Shown here piece after piece: positions 33,926-42,467 of a stretch of 43,883 bases of DNA. Source of the stretch: Oscillospiraceae bacterium (GTDB lineage Bacteria > Bacillota > Clostridia > Oscillospirales > UBA929); assembly GCA_031255175.1 (NCBI GenBank), contig JAIRTA010000068.1:1-43883 (forward strand), read 5' to 3'. Numbering within the stretch: position 1 is the stretch's first letter; every line of letters begins with the position of its first letter. Both the position numbers and the translations under genes were made by a program. The notes beneath the pieces were generated by a model. It did not search any database. It was given only the letters and a program-made list of their open reading frames with translations, and was not told where the DNA came from.

Positions 33926-33954
33926 TTGACATTGCAAATTACGTGCAATATAAT
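33926..33954 (+). promoter_or_regulatory. Consensus promoter of the SLH protein gene
   Basis: TTGACA, 17-nt spacer, TATAAT. The spacer contains an inverted repeat, ATTGCA-AATTACG-TGCAAT, a possible operator. The leader is about 145 nt. Confidence 0.92.
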
Positions 33955-34105
33955 AGGAGCGCCGAGTGTTGCGCTGTGTTTTTACAAAGCATTGAAAATG
34001 TATACGATAACAGGACGCATCCTGCGCTCGGGGTTTCATGTTTTTTTCGTGCTCTTGGGGGCCGCGGCGCCCCCTGAAAATTTCAATTCAAAAGGGGAGA
34101 GCGCA

Positions 34106-37100
34106 ATGAAAACTTTCCAAAAGGCGTTGGCTCTGGTTCTGACGCTGGCGTTGGTGCTTGGCGCCGCGCCTGTCGCGTTGGCGGACGATCCACCGCCGCC
34201 GCAACCGCTCAGACTGGTGGAAGCCAGGCTGGTCACCGAGGTGCTCGACTGGGGCGAGAGTGTCACCGCCATACGGATCGAGTACGACGACGAGATCTCG
34301 TGCAGCGCCATCGAGTACTCGCTGGAACACGCAAACAGAATGACCTACAAGATGGTCAGCAACAGGGACATCGTCAACCTGTACGTCAACAACAGCGGCA
34401 GGAAGGACGACGTCCAGCTGAAAGGCAGGTATGTGTTCATCAACCTCGGCATCGAAAATGAGGACTTCGCCACATACCGCGACCAGATCGTCTTCAGGGG
34501 CAACAGGCTGGAGCCGGACGACCTGACGCTGCACCTGACGCAATCCCTGCCGATCACCTCGGTGAACGGGAAGGTGTGCGGACCCAGCACGTTCAGCACA
34601 ACCACCGGTCAGATGACCGCCGAGAAGGACCGGGTTCTCCCCGCCTTGACGGCGGATCTTCTCGGGCCGGACGTGATTGAGGTGCGCACCGCGTCGACGG
34701 AAGTGCGCACGGTGCTGGACGACTTCCGGACCTTCATTTACAGAAACCCCGCCAGGCGCACCAATACTGACCCTGACGACAACAACTATTATCTGAAATT
34801 CCACCTCTACATCCCGCCGGGATATGACGTGGCCAAAGCAAGCAGCGACGAAGACCCCCTGCCCCTTGTCGCCCACTACCCCAACACCGGCGACAGCAGC
34901 CTTGAGGACGACATGCACATCGCAAACGGCGTCCTGCCGGCCTGGCCGACAACGGGGAGCACCGTCTCGAACCTGAAACGGCATATGGGCGCGCTGATGG
35001 CCCACCCCGAGGCCGTGTACTGGGCCGACGCGGAGGCGCAGGAGAGGAACCCGAGCTTTGTGCTGAGCATTGCCGGGCCGACCTCGGGCGGATACCCCGG
35101 CAGCCCCGCGTTTTCGATCTTTTCGCCGCCGGGCGGCGCCAACTGGGACCGCTGGTATCATCAGTCCCCCATGCAGCAGGACTACATCCAGGTCATGCAC
35201 TGGATCATGGACACGTTCAACGTCGATACGAGCCGCGTCGTCGGCATGAATCTGATGGACGGCGCGACGTCTCTCTACGCCACCCTGATCCCACGTTGGG
35301 ATTCCGTGGCCAAAGGGGGCGATGACTTCCCCGAGGTGGACATCTTCTCCGCTTTGGTCATCAACGGGATGGACGGGTACAACACCTTTGCCAACAACAC
35401 CTCCCTGCCCGGCCCGCTGTGCGCCCCTCCCGACGAAAAGCCGGTGGTCCTTTTCCCGCCTCCCACCGGAGCGGATCAGGTTCAGCTCGTTCCGGACAAG
35501 AACTTTGAGGAATGGCTGCAGTACGCCGACGAACAGATCACCAAAATTTTCGACATGACGCCGATGTGGCTGATCGGCGGCCACACCGACCGCACCGGGC
35601 CGGTGTACGGCGACCAAACCTACGTGGGCCAAGACATCGGCGACGGCTTCGGCGGCTTTTTCAGCGGGCAGGCCGTCGGCCGCATCAAGGGCGAGCGGAT
35701 GTTCGATTTCGCCCACAGACTGAACACCGCGGCGGGGGAAACCGTGGTTGTGGCCAACGACTGGAACTCCATGTGGAACGGCCTTGTCAACCAAAACCCC
35801 ACGTCGAACCCGGCGCTGAAGGGGGACGCGACGGAAAAGATGGCGAAGGCCCAGTGGGATGCGGCAAAGGCGCTCGGGGTAAATGTGATCTACTCCTCCG
35901 TGATGCCGGGCACTCTCCCGCAGACCTCGCACTGGGTCTGGAACGCCGCGAACCGCAACCGCGTCGTACAGGACTGGGCCTTCTCCCAGGTAAAAGGCAC
36001 GCACGAAGGCTTCGACAGAGACGTCCTCGACAAGGTGGACTACGACGTGCATCTCAATGCCGAGGGCGGCGGCACCGTCTCCTATGCGGGGATGAGCCCC
36101 CGGACCCCGCGGGTGATCCCGGACAACGCGCCGAGGCTGGAAGGGAAAGCCGGGATCGTGGAGGCCAGACTGGTCACCGAGGTGCTCGACTGGGGCGAGA
36201 CCGTCACGGCGATCCGCATTGAATACGCCGAGGAAATCCTCTGCGACGCAATAGAGTATTCCGTCGAACACGCCAACAGGCAGAGCTATCAACTGGCCTC
36301 CGACCGCGACATCACCAACCTGTACGTCAACAACAGCGGCAAAAAAGACGACTACCAGCCGCAGGGCAAGTATGTATTTATCAACCTGGGCCTGAACAGC
36401 TGGGACTTCACCTCCTACCGCGACCAGGTCTGCTTCGACACCAGCCTGCGCATCAGGCCGCGGATCAACCCCTACTATGTCTACCAGGCCTTCCCGGTCA
36501 TGACGGTGGAGGGGAATGTGATCGAGCCCACACGCATTGTCACCGAGATCAGCCCGATCTCCGGGACGCTGCTGACCGCGGACGGGAAGTGGCTGCCGAA
36601 CATCGAGCAGATGGACGTCTGGTCCACCGAGGTGCGCACGGTCATAGACGAGTTCAGATCGTTCCGCTACACGAACCCGGCGGACGACAGCCAGACGAAG
36701 TTCCACCTGTACATCCCGCAGGGCTATGAATCCCGCAAAGCCAGCCTCGAAGACATCCCGCTGGTCGTACACTTCCCCTCCGGCGACACCGCGTACGTCG
36801 ACGACGTTCTCGGCAACGCGGACGCCAGCCGGCAGATGGGCTCGCTGTTCACCCACGCCGACGCCTCCATCTGGGCCAGCGAGCGGGCGCAGGCGCAGCA
36901 AAAGGCCTTCGTGCTGACGCCCGGCCCCAATTGGAACGGCAATTACATGTACATCGTCAAAGCGCTGGCGGAAAATCTCAACATCGATATCGGCAGGATC
37001 TACGCCATCAGCCTGGCGGCCGGCTCGACGCCCATGTGGAACACCATCCTGGCCAACCCCGGCGTCTTCGCCGCCTACATCAGCACCGCGTACGACCCCT

Positions 37101-38680
37101 ACCACGCCTTCGCCGGCGGCACGGGCGACTACGCGGACAGGGCCAAGAACGCCGAAGATAAGTTCGAACAGCTTTTGGAAGAACTGCCCGGCTGGAACTT
37201 TGCCGGCTTGACGGACGGCTCCGGCAGCCCCGTGACCGGCGACCCCCAAGCCCGCCTGAAGGGCGAGCGCTGGCGCGACATCGGCCTGCTCATGAACACC
37301 GAAGCGCATAAAATCGACGTCAGCTGGGGCCAAGAGGGCGAGCTGATGTGGAACGGTATGCTGCGCGGCAAGAAGGCGGAAGCGGAGGCCGAGGCACAGC
37401 TCGCCCGGGCCGAAACCGCCGGCGCGGACACCTTGGTCACCCTGTTCATTCCGGGTACCGTCCTGCAAACGATGCACTGGTCCTGGATGGCCGCCTACAC
37501 CAACGCGGTCACGTGGGAATGGCTCTATTCGAATGTGCGGGAGGACGCCGTCGGGACGGCGAATATCGTCGCGCCGACGCCCGCGTACATCATAACGTTT
37601 GAGCCGAACAACGGCACGGCCGCGACGAGCTCAACAACGGGGCCGGACGGCAAACTGTCCTCCCTGCCCACGCCCTCGAGATCAAACTACCGGTTCGGCG
37701 GCTGGTACACGGCGTCGAACGGCGGGACGCCTGTCACGACGAGTTACGTGTTCGACCGCGACACTGTGATCTACGCGCAGTGGGCATACGTCAGCGGCGG
37801 CAGCGGCATCCCCGTCACCGGCGCGCCCAGGAGCTTCACCGTGGCCTTCAACAGCACCGGCGGGAGCGCCGTGTCGAACCAGAACGTCGCGTCGGGCGGC
37901 AAGGCCGTAAAGCCCGCCGACCCGACCCGTGAGGGCTACGCCTTCGCCGGCTGGTACACGGACGCGGCGGGCACAACCGCCTACAACTTCAACAACGCCG
38001 TGACGGCCGGCCTCACCCTCTACGCCAAGTGGACCCCGTCCGACGGCACAGGGGAGAGCCCGGACGACGGGACGGCGGGCGCCCCCAACGAGACGCCGTT
38101 TGCGGACGCCGCCGGGCACTGGGCCTATGAGGACATCAAGTACGCCCACGACGCCGGTTTGATGAACGGCATCTCCGCGAACCAATTCTCGCCCAATGTC
38201 CCGACCGAGCGCGGGATGATCGTCACGGTGCTGTGGCGGATCGAGGGTTCCCCCGTCCCGGAGGCGACGTCGCCGTTCAACGATGTGGCGGTGGACGCCT
38301 ACTACACCCCCGCGGTGACTTGGGCGGCGGAGAACAATGTGGTGAACGGCATAAGCAGCGGCATATTCGCGCCGCGCCGCCCGGTGACGCGTGAGCAGGT
38401 GGCCACGATCCTCTACCGCTACGCGCAGTATAAGCAGTACAATGTGAGCGCGCAGGGCGACCTGACCGCGTTCCCGGACGCCTCGGCCATCTCCGAGTAC
38501 GCGGACGCCCGCGCGTCCGTCACATGGGCCGTGGGCGCCGGTCTGCTCCGCGGCCGCTCGAACGGCGCGCTGGACCCGCAGGGCACCGCCACCCGCGCCG
38601 AGCTGGCCGCACTGCTGCACCGCTTCCTCCTCGCCTTCGCCCCCCCGGCGGACGGCGAAGGGGCCGGCGCGGAACAATAA
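34106..38680 (+). CDS. S-layer-anchored protein with two tandem esterase-like units, InlB repeats and SLH domains
   Basis: 1524 aa from ATG 34106 (AAAGGGGAGA 4-5 nt upstream). The signal peptide ends near residue 27 ('APVALA'). Two homologous units follow (about 36-680 and 685-1150). Each has an Ig-like N-terminal domain ('VEARLVTEVLDWGE..VTAIRIEY', 'NLYVNNSG') and an alpha/beta-hydrolase-like domain similar to esterases of the Est1/EstA type. At the expected nucleophile elbow unit 1 reads RVVGMNLMDG (about residue 376) and unit 2 RIYAISLAAGS (about 962), where the family has G-x-S-x-G, so both look inactive. Then come two InlB-type repeats (about 1161 and 1244) and three SLH domains (1331, 1390, 1455) that bind cell-wall polymer. 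Probably a surface binding or structural protein. Confidence 0.93.
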   Translation: MKTFQKALALVLTLALVLGAAPVALADDPPPPQPLRLVEARLVTEVLDWGESVTAIRIEYDDEISCSAIEYSLEHANRMTYKMVSNRDIVNLYVNNSGRKDDVQLKGRYVFINLGIENEDFATYRDQIVFRGNRLEPDDLTLHLTQSLPITSVNGKVCGPSTFSTTTGQMTAEKDRVLPALTADLLGPDVIEVRTASTEVRTVLDDFRTFIYRNPARRTNTDPDDNNYYLKFHLYIPPGYDVAKASSDEDPLPLVAHYPNTGDSSLEDDMHIANGVLPAWPTTGSTVSNLKRHMGALMAHPEAVYWADAEAQERNPSFVLSIAGPTSGGYPGSPAFSIFSPPGGANWDRWYHQSPMQQDYIQVMHWIMDTFNVDTSRVVGMNLMDGATSLYATLIPRWDSVAKGGDDFPEVDIFSALVINGMDGYNTFANNTSLPGPLCAPPDEKPVVLFPPPTGADQVQLVPDKNFEEWLQYADEQITKIFDMTPMWLIGGHTDRTGPVYGDQTYVGQDIGDGFGGFFSGQAVGRIKGERMFDFAHRLNTAAGETVVVANDWNSMWNGLVNQNPTSNPALKGDATEKMAKAQWDAAKALGVNVIYSSVMPGTLPQTSHWVWNAANRNRVVQDWAFSQVKGTHEGFDRDVLDKVDYDVHLNAEGGGTVSYAGMSPRTPRVIPDNAPRLEGKAGIVEARLVTEVLDWGETVTAIRIEYAEEILCDAIEYSVEHANRQSYQLASDRDITNLYVNNSGKKDDYQPQGKYVFINLGLNSWDFTSYRDQVCFDTSLRIRPRINPYYVYQAFPVMTVEGNVIEPTRIVTEISPISGTLLTADGKWLPNIEQMDVWSTEVRTVIDEFRSFRYTNPADDSQTKFHLYIPQGYESRKASLEDIPLVVHFPSGDTAYVDDVLGNADASRQMGSLFTHADASIWASERAQAQQKAFVLTPGPNWNGNYMYIVKALAENLNIDIGRIYAISLAAGSTPMWNTILANPGVFAAYISTAYDPYHAFAGGTGDYADRAKNAEDKFEQLLEELPGWNFAGLTDGSGSPVTGDPQARLKGERWRDIGLLMNTEAHKIDVSWGQEGELMWNGMLRGKKAEAEAEAQLARAETAGADTLVTLFIPGTVLQTMHWSWMAAYTNAVTWEWLYSNVREDAVGTANIVAPTPAYIITFEPNNGTAATSSTTGPDGKLSSLPTPSRSNYRFGGWYTASNGGTPVTTSYVFDRDTVIYAQWAYVSGGSGIPVTGAPRSFTVAFNSTGGSAVSNQNVASGGKAVKPADPTREGYAFAGWYTDAAGTTAYNFNNAVTAGLTLYAKWTPSDGTGESPDDGTAGAPNETPFADAAGHWAYEDIKYAHDAGLMNGISANQFSPNVPTERGMIVTVLWRIEGSPVPEATSPFNDVAVDAYYTPAVTWAAENNVVNGISSGIFAPRRPVTREQVATILYRYAQYKQYNVSAQGDLTAFPDASAISEYADARASVTWAVGAGLLRGRSNGALDPQGTATRAELAALLHRFLLAFAPPADGEGAGAEQ

Positions 38681-38754
38681 CAGCCAACCAACCCCGGCGC
38701 GCCGGCTAAAAGACATCTGACAACAGCCACAACAACCAAAGAAGAAGCTGTGCA

Positions 38755-38791
38755 GGGGCCCGCGGCAATTCCCCGTTTTGCCGCGGGCCCC
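38755..38791. terminator. Hairpin after the SLH protein gene
   Basis: GGGGCCCGCGGCAA pairs perfectly with TTGCCGCGGGCCCC. It has only a weak T tract; probable transcription end of the SLH gene. Confidence 0.65.
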
Positions 38792-38834
38792 CTCTTCGCG
38801 CCGCCGCGCGGGCACAAAAGGCAGCCCGCAACGC

Positions 38835-38863
38835 TTGACACAGGGCCGGTTTTGTGGTATTTT
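38835..38863 (+). promoter_or_regulatory. Promoter of the aspS2-gatCAB operon
   Basis: TTGACA, 17-nt spacer, TATTTT. The transcript starts just before two small hairpins and the T-box. Confidence 0.85.
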
Positions 38864-38871
38864 GGGAGCGT

Positions 38872-39168
38872 GGCGGGCGAGATGTCCCGCCGGGGCCCGG
38901 AAGCGGGCCCCTCAATAGCGAACAACGGCGAGGAACAAGAGCAGTACCGGAGAGAAACGCGACAGAGACCGGCCGCGCGGCGGGCTGAGACGCGGCGGCG
39001 TGAACGCTCTGCGGGAAGAACACTTGGGAGCCGGCCCGTCGAAATGACAGTAGGCGGGTCCGCCCGCGCGGCGTTATCGCGCGCGAGAGGACGGCGGCAG
39101 CGCCGTCAACTTTGGGTGGTACCGCGGATTCACAGAGAATTCGTCCCGAAACGCCGGGGCGGATTTTT
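38872..39168 (+). promoter_or_regulatory. T-box riboswitch (Asn specifier candidate) of aspS2-gatCAB
   Basis: The T-box core TTTGGGTGGTACCGCGG (39111-39127) is followed by a terminator stem AATTCGTCCCG (39138-39148) with CGGGGCGGATT (39155-39165) and T's. Stem I occupies roughly 38912-39030. The segment GGGAAGAACACTTGGGAG (39013-39030) has the layout of the 3' side of a specifier loop with AAC (39019-39021), the Asn codon. It overlaps GAA (Glu). A second GAAC lies at 39002-39005. Two extra hairpins (38872-38891 and 38892-38911, GGGGCCCG/CGGGCCCC with a GAAG loop) precede stem I. Uncharged tRNA(Asn) should favour the antiterminator and switch the operon on. Confidence 0.92.
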
Positions 39169-39251
39169 CTTTATTTTCGCAAAGCCCGCGGCGCCGCGCC
39201 GCGCACGGAGCGGCGGGCGCCCGCGGCCAAAAGAGAGGGAGGAAACCGGCA

Positions 39252-40571
39252 ATGACGACGGAAACAGGCGGCGCGCCTCTGCGCCTCGCGGCGGGGCTGG
39301 CGGACAAACCGGCGGGGACGCGTGTGACGCTTCACGGCATGCTCCACGCCGTGCGCGACATGAAGGACTTTGCTTTTCTCATCCTGCGCCTCGAGGACGG
39401 GCTGGTCCAGTGTGTGTACGACACGGCGGGCGGGGAGGAGCCGCCGCCGCGGGAGGAGTCGGCCGTGCGCGTCAGCGGCGCGCTGCGCCCGGAGGCCCGG
39501 GCCGTGGGCGGCGTGGAGCTCGTCGCCGACGCGCTCACGGTGCTCTCCGCGCCGCATGAGGCGCTGCCCGTGCCCGTGGGGAAGCGCCGGCTGAACTTAC
39601 AGATTGAGACGGAACTGACGCTGCGCCCGGTGACGCTCCGCAACGACGCCCGGCGCGCCGTGTTTAAGCTGCGCGAGGGTCTCGTGCGGGGTATGCGGCG
39701 GCATCTCGAGGAGAGCGGTTTTACCGAGATCTTCACGCCCAAGCTGGTCTCGGCCGGCGCGGAGGGCGGGTCCAACCTGTTTGGTTTGGAATATTTTGGT
39801 AAAAAAGCCTTCTTGGCCCAGAGCCCGCAGGCCTACAAGCAGATGCTGATCCCCGTCTACGGGCGCGTGTTTGAGATCGGCCCGGTGTTCCGGGCGGAGA
39901 AGCACAACACGCCGCGCCACCTGAGCGAATACATCAGCGTCGACTTCGAGATGGGTTTCATCGAGAGTTTTTACGACATCCTCCGCGAGGAGACGGACAT
40001 GCTGCGCGGCGCGCTGGCGATGCTGGCCGGGCCGTACGCCGGCTACGCGCGGCAGCTCGGTGTGACGCTGCCCGAGATCGGAAGCGAGATCCCCTGTCTG
40101 CGTTTTGCCGAGGCCAAGGAACGGGTGGCCGCCCGTTACGGGCGCAAGATCCGCAACCCGTTTGACCTGGAGCCCGAGGAGGAGCGGCTGATCGGGCGGC
40201 TCGCCCTGGAGGAGTACGGCAGCGACTTTGTATTTGTCACGCACTACCCGGCGAAGAAGCGCCCGTTTTACGCGATGGACGACCCGGAGGACCCGCGCTA
40301 CACGCTGAGCTTCGACCTCCTGTTTCGCGGCCTCGAGGTCACAACGGGCGGGCAGCGCATCCACGACTTTGCCGCGCAGACGGAGAAGATGCGCGCGAAG
40401 GGGCTTGACCCGGCGGATTTTGAGAGCTACCTGATGCTTCACCGCTACGGCTGCCCGCCGCACGGCGGTCTGGGGCTGGGCCTTGAGCGGCTGCTGCTGC
40501 AGCTGCTCGGCGAACAAAACGTGCGCGCCGCCTCGATGTTCCCCCGCGACACCACGCGCCTCGAACCGTGA
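39252..40571 (+). CDS. aspS2: Non-discriminating aspartyl-tRNA synthetase (archaeal-type AspRS2)
   Basis: 439 aa from ATG 39252 (GGGAGGAAACC upstream). It has an N-terminal OB-fold anticodon domain (about 15-110) and a class II catalytic core: motif 2 'GPVFRAEKHNTPRHLSEYIS' and motif 3 'GGLGLGLERLLLQLLGEQNV' with 'YTLSFDLLFRGLEVTTGGQR'. At about 440 aa it is the short archaeal/genre AspRS lacking the bacterial insertion domain. This type charges both tRNA(Asp) and tRNA(Asn) with Asp. The downstream GatCAB genes and the Asn-type T-box agree that it supplies Asp-tRNA(Asn) for amidation. Confidence 0.93.
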   Translation: MTTETGGAPLRLAAGLADKPAGTRVTLHGMLHAVRDMKDFAFLILRLEDGLVQCVYDTAGGEEPPPREESAVRVSGALRPEARAVGGVELVADALTVLSAPHEALPVPVGKRRLNLQIETELTLRPVTLRNDARRAVFKLREGLVRGMRRHLEESGFTEIFTPKLVSAGAEGGSNLFGLEYFGKKAFLAQSPQAYKQMLIPVYGRVFEIGPVFRAEKHNTPRHLSEYISVDFEMGFIESFYDILREETDMLRGALAMLAGPYAGYARQLGVTLPEIGSEIPCLRFAEAKERVAARYGRKIRNPFDLEPEEERLIGRLALEEYGSDFVFVTHYPAKKRPFYAMDDPEDPRYTLSFDLLFRGLEVTTGGQRIHDFAAQTEKMRAKGLDPADFESYLMLHRYGCPPHGGLGLGLERLLLQLLGEQNVRAASMFPRDTTRLEP

Positions 40572-40602
40572 CGGCCGCCGATGCTTGAAGCCGATGCCTG
40601 AA

Positions 40603-40630
40603 TTTGACTTGAATTTGATTTGTGTATAAT
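40603..40630 (+). promoter_or_regulatory. Possible internal promoter before gatC
   Basis: TTTGAC, 16-nt spacer, TATAAT in an AT-rich patch of the 126-nt gap between aspS2 and gatC. It could allow gatCAB expression independent of the T-box. Confidence 0.5.
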
Positions 40631-40697
40631 TGGGAATCAATAAGATTTCGGCCGGCCCCGCCCCGCCGGGCGCCCGGACACGAAGGAGGTCTCCGAG

Positions 40698-40985
40698 ATG
40701 ACGATTGACGACGCGTTGATACAATATTTAGAGGAGCTGTCGAAACTGCGGCTGGCGCCGGAGGAGCAGGCGGCGGCGAAGGAGGACCTGGGGAAGATTT
40801 TGGGGTATATGCAGACGCTGTCGGCGCTGAACACGGAGGGCGTCGAGGGGCTGTCTCACCCGCTGGCCAACGAAAATGTCTTTCGGGAGGACGCCGCGCG
40901 CCCCAGCGCCGCGCGCGCGGCGATCCTGGACAACGCGCCGCGCCAAAAGGACGGCTGCTTTGTCGTCCCGAAGACCGTAGAATAG
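40698..40985 (+). CDS. gatC: Asp/Glu-tRNA(Asn/Gln) amidotransferase subunit C
   Basis: 95 aa from ATG 40698 (AAGGAGG 7-8 nt upstream). The conserved GatC pattern 'LSKLRLAPEEQAAAKEDLGK' and 'VEGLSHPLANENVFREDAAR' is present, and the length is normal. GatC is the small belt subunit that wraps around GatA and stabilises the GatA-GatB complex. It is followed by gatA after 12 nt. Confidence 0.97.
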   Translation: MTIDDALIQYLEELSKLRLAPEEQAAAKEDLGKILGYMQTLSALNTEGVEGLSHPLANENVFREDAARPSAARAAILDNAPRQKDGCFVVPKTVE

Positions 40986-40997
40986 GGGGTGCGCCGG

Positions 40998-42467
40998 ATG
41001 GATTTGAGAGATTACACCGCGCTGGAAGCCGGGAAGATGGTGCGCGAGAGGCAGATCGGCTGCGAGGAACTCACGCGCCACGCGCTGCGCGCCATCGCGG
41101 AGACGGAGCCGGCGCTGAACGCCTGCGTCACCGTGCTGGAGGAGGAGGCGCTCGCGTCGGCGCGGGCCGTGCAGGCGCGCCTCGACGCGGGGGAGACGCT
41201 CTCCCCCCTCGCCGGCGTGCCGATGGTGATCAAAGACAACATCTGCACCGCCGGGATCCCGACCACCTGCGGCTCGAAGATGCTGGAGACCTTCCGCCCG
41301 CCGTACAACGCCACCGTGTACGCGCGCTTGCTGGCGGCCGGGGCCGTGCTGGTGGCCAAGACAAACCTGGACGAATTCGCGATGGGCGGCTCCAACGAGA
41401 CGTCCCACTTCGGCCCCGTACACAACCCGTGGGATACGACACGCGTCCCCGGCGGGTCCTCGGGCGGGTCTGCGGCGTCCGTCGCGGCGGGGCAGGCCTT
41501 CTACGCCCTCGGCAGCGACACGGGCGGGTCGATCCGCCAGCCCTGCGCCTTCTGCGGCGTCAGCGGCGTCAAGCCCACATACGGGGCGGTGTCCCGGTAC
41601 GGGCTGATCGCCTACGCCTCCTCCCTCGACCAGATCGGAACCATCGGGCGCGACATCCGCGACTGCGCGGCCGCGCTGCGGCTGATCGAGGGCCGCGACG
41701 AGCGGGACTCCACGTCCGTCGCCCGCCCGCCGGAGCCGGAGGCGCCGGCCGGGGTCCGGGGGTTGAAGATCGGCATTCCGGCCAACTACTTCGGCAAAGG
41801 GATCGACCCGGCCGTGGCCGCGCCGGTGCAAGCGGCCGCACGGACCTTTGAGGAGATGGGGGCGGCACTCGTCGACATCGAGCTGCCGCTGGCTGAGTAC
41901 GCGATCCCCGCTTACTACGTGGTCGCCTGCGCCGAGGCGAGTTCCAACCTGTCCCGCTACGACGGCGTCAAGTACGGGTTCGCGGGCGCCGGGGCGGAGA
42001 GCCTGGAGGAACTCTATCTGCGCACCCGCAGCGAGGGGTTCGGCATAGAGGTCAAGCGCCGCATCATGCTGGGCGCGTTTGTGCTGAGCGCCGGCTACTT
42101 CGACGCCTACTACAAAAAGGCCATGCAGGCGCGCGAGCTGATCCAGCGGGACTTCGACCGCGTGTTCACCCGGTGCGACGTGATCCTCTCCCCCAACGCG
42201 CCGACGACGGCCTATAAGATCGGCGAAAACATCTCCGACCCGCTCAAAATGTATCTGGGCGACGTCTACACGGTCTCGGTCAACCTGGCGGGGCTGCCCG
42301 GGGTGACAGTCCCCTGCGGCTTTGCCGACGGGCTGCCGGTGGGCCTGCAGCTCATCGGGCGCGCCTTCGACGAGGCGACCCTCTTTCGGGCGGCCGCGGC
42401 GTTCCAGTCGGAGACGGATTTCCACAGACAACGGCCGAACAGGCCCGGAGAGGAGGCGCGCGCATGA
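40998..42467 (+). CDS. gatA: Asp/Glu-tRNA(Asn/Gln) amidotransferase subunit A
   Basis: 489 aa from ATG 40998 (GGGGG 8 nt upstream; a GTG at 40989 is less well placed). It is an amidase-signature enzyme with the Ser-cisSer-Lys triad: Lys in 'MVIKDNICTAG', cis-Ser in 'PGGSSGGSAASVAAG' and the nucleophile Ser in 'GSDTGGSIRQP'. It releases ammonia from glutamine (or asparagine) and channels it to GatB. The stop overlaps the gatB start (ATGA). Confidence 0.98.
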   Translation: MDLRDYTALEAGKMVRERQIGCEELTRHALRAIAETEPALNACVTVLEEEALASARAVQARLDAGETLSPLAGVPMVIKDNICTAGIPTTCGSKMLETFRPPYNATVYARLLAAGAVLVAKTNLDEFAMGGSNETSHFGPVHNPWDTTRVPGGSSGGSAASVAAGQAFYALGSDTGGSIRQPCAFCGVSGVKPTYGAVSRYGLIAYASSLDQIGTIGRDIRDCAAALRLIEGRDERDSTSVARPPEPEAPAGVRGLKIGIPANYFGKGIDPAVAAPVQAAARTFEEMGAALVDIELPLAEYAIPAYYVVACAEASSNLSRYDGVKYGFAGAGAESLEELYLRTRSEGFGIEVKRRIMLGAFVLSAGYFDAYYKKAMQARELIQRDFDRVFTRCDVILSPNAPTTAYKIGENISDPLKMYLGDVYTVSVNLAGLPGVTVPCGFADGLPVGLQLIGRAFDEATLFRAAAAFQSETDFHRQRPNRPGEEARA

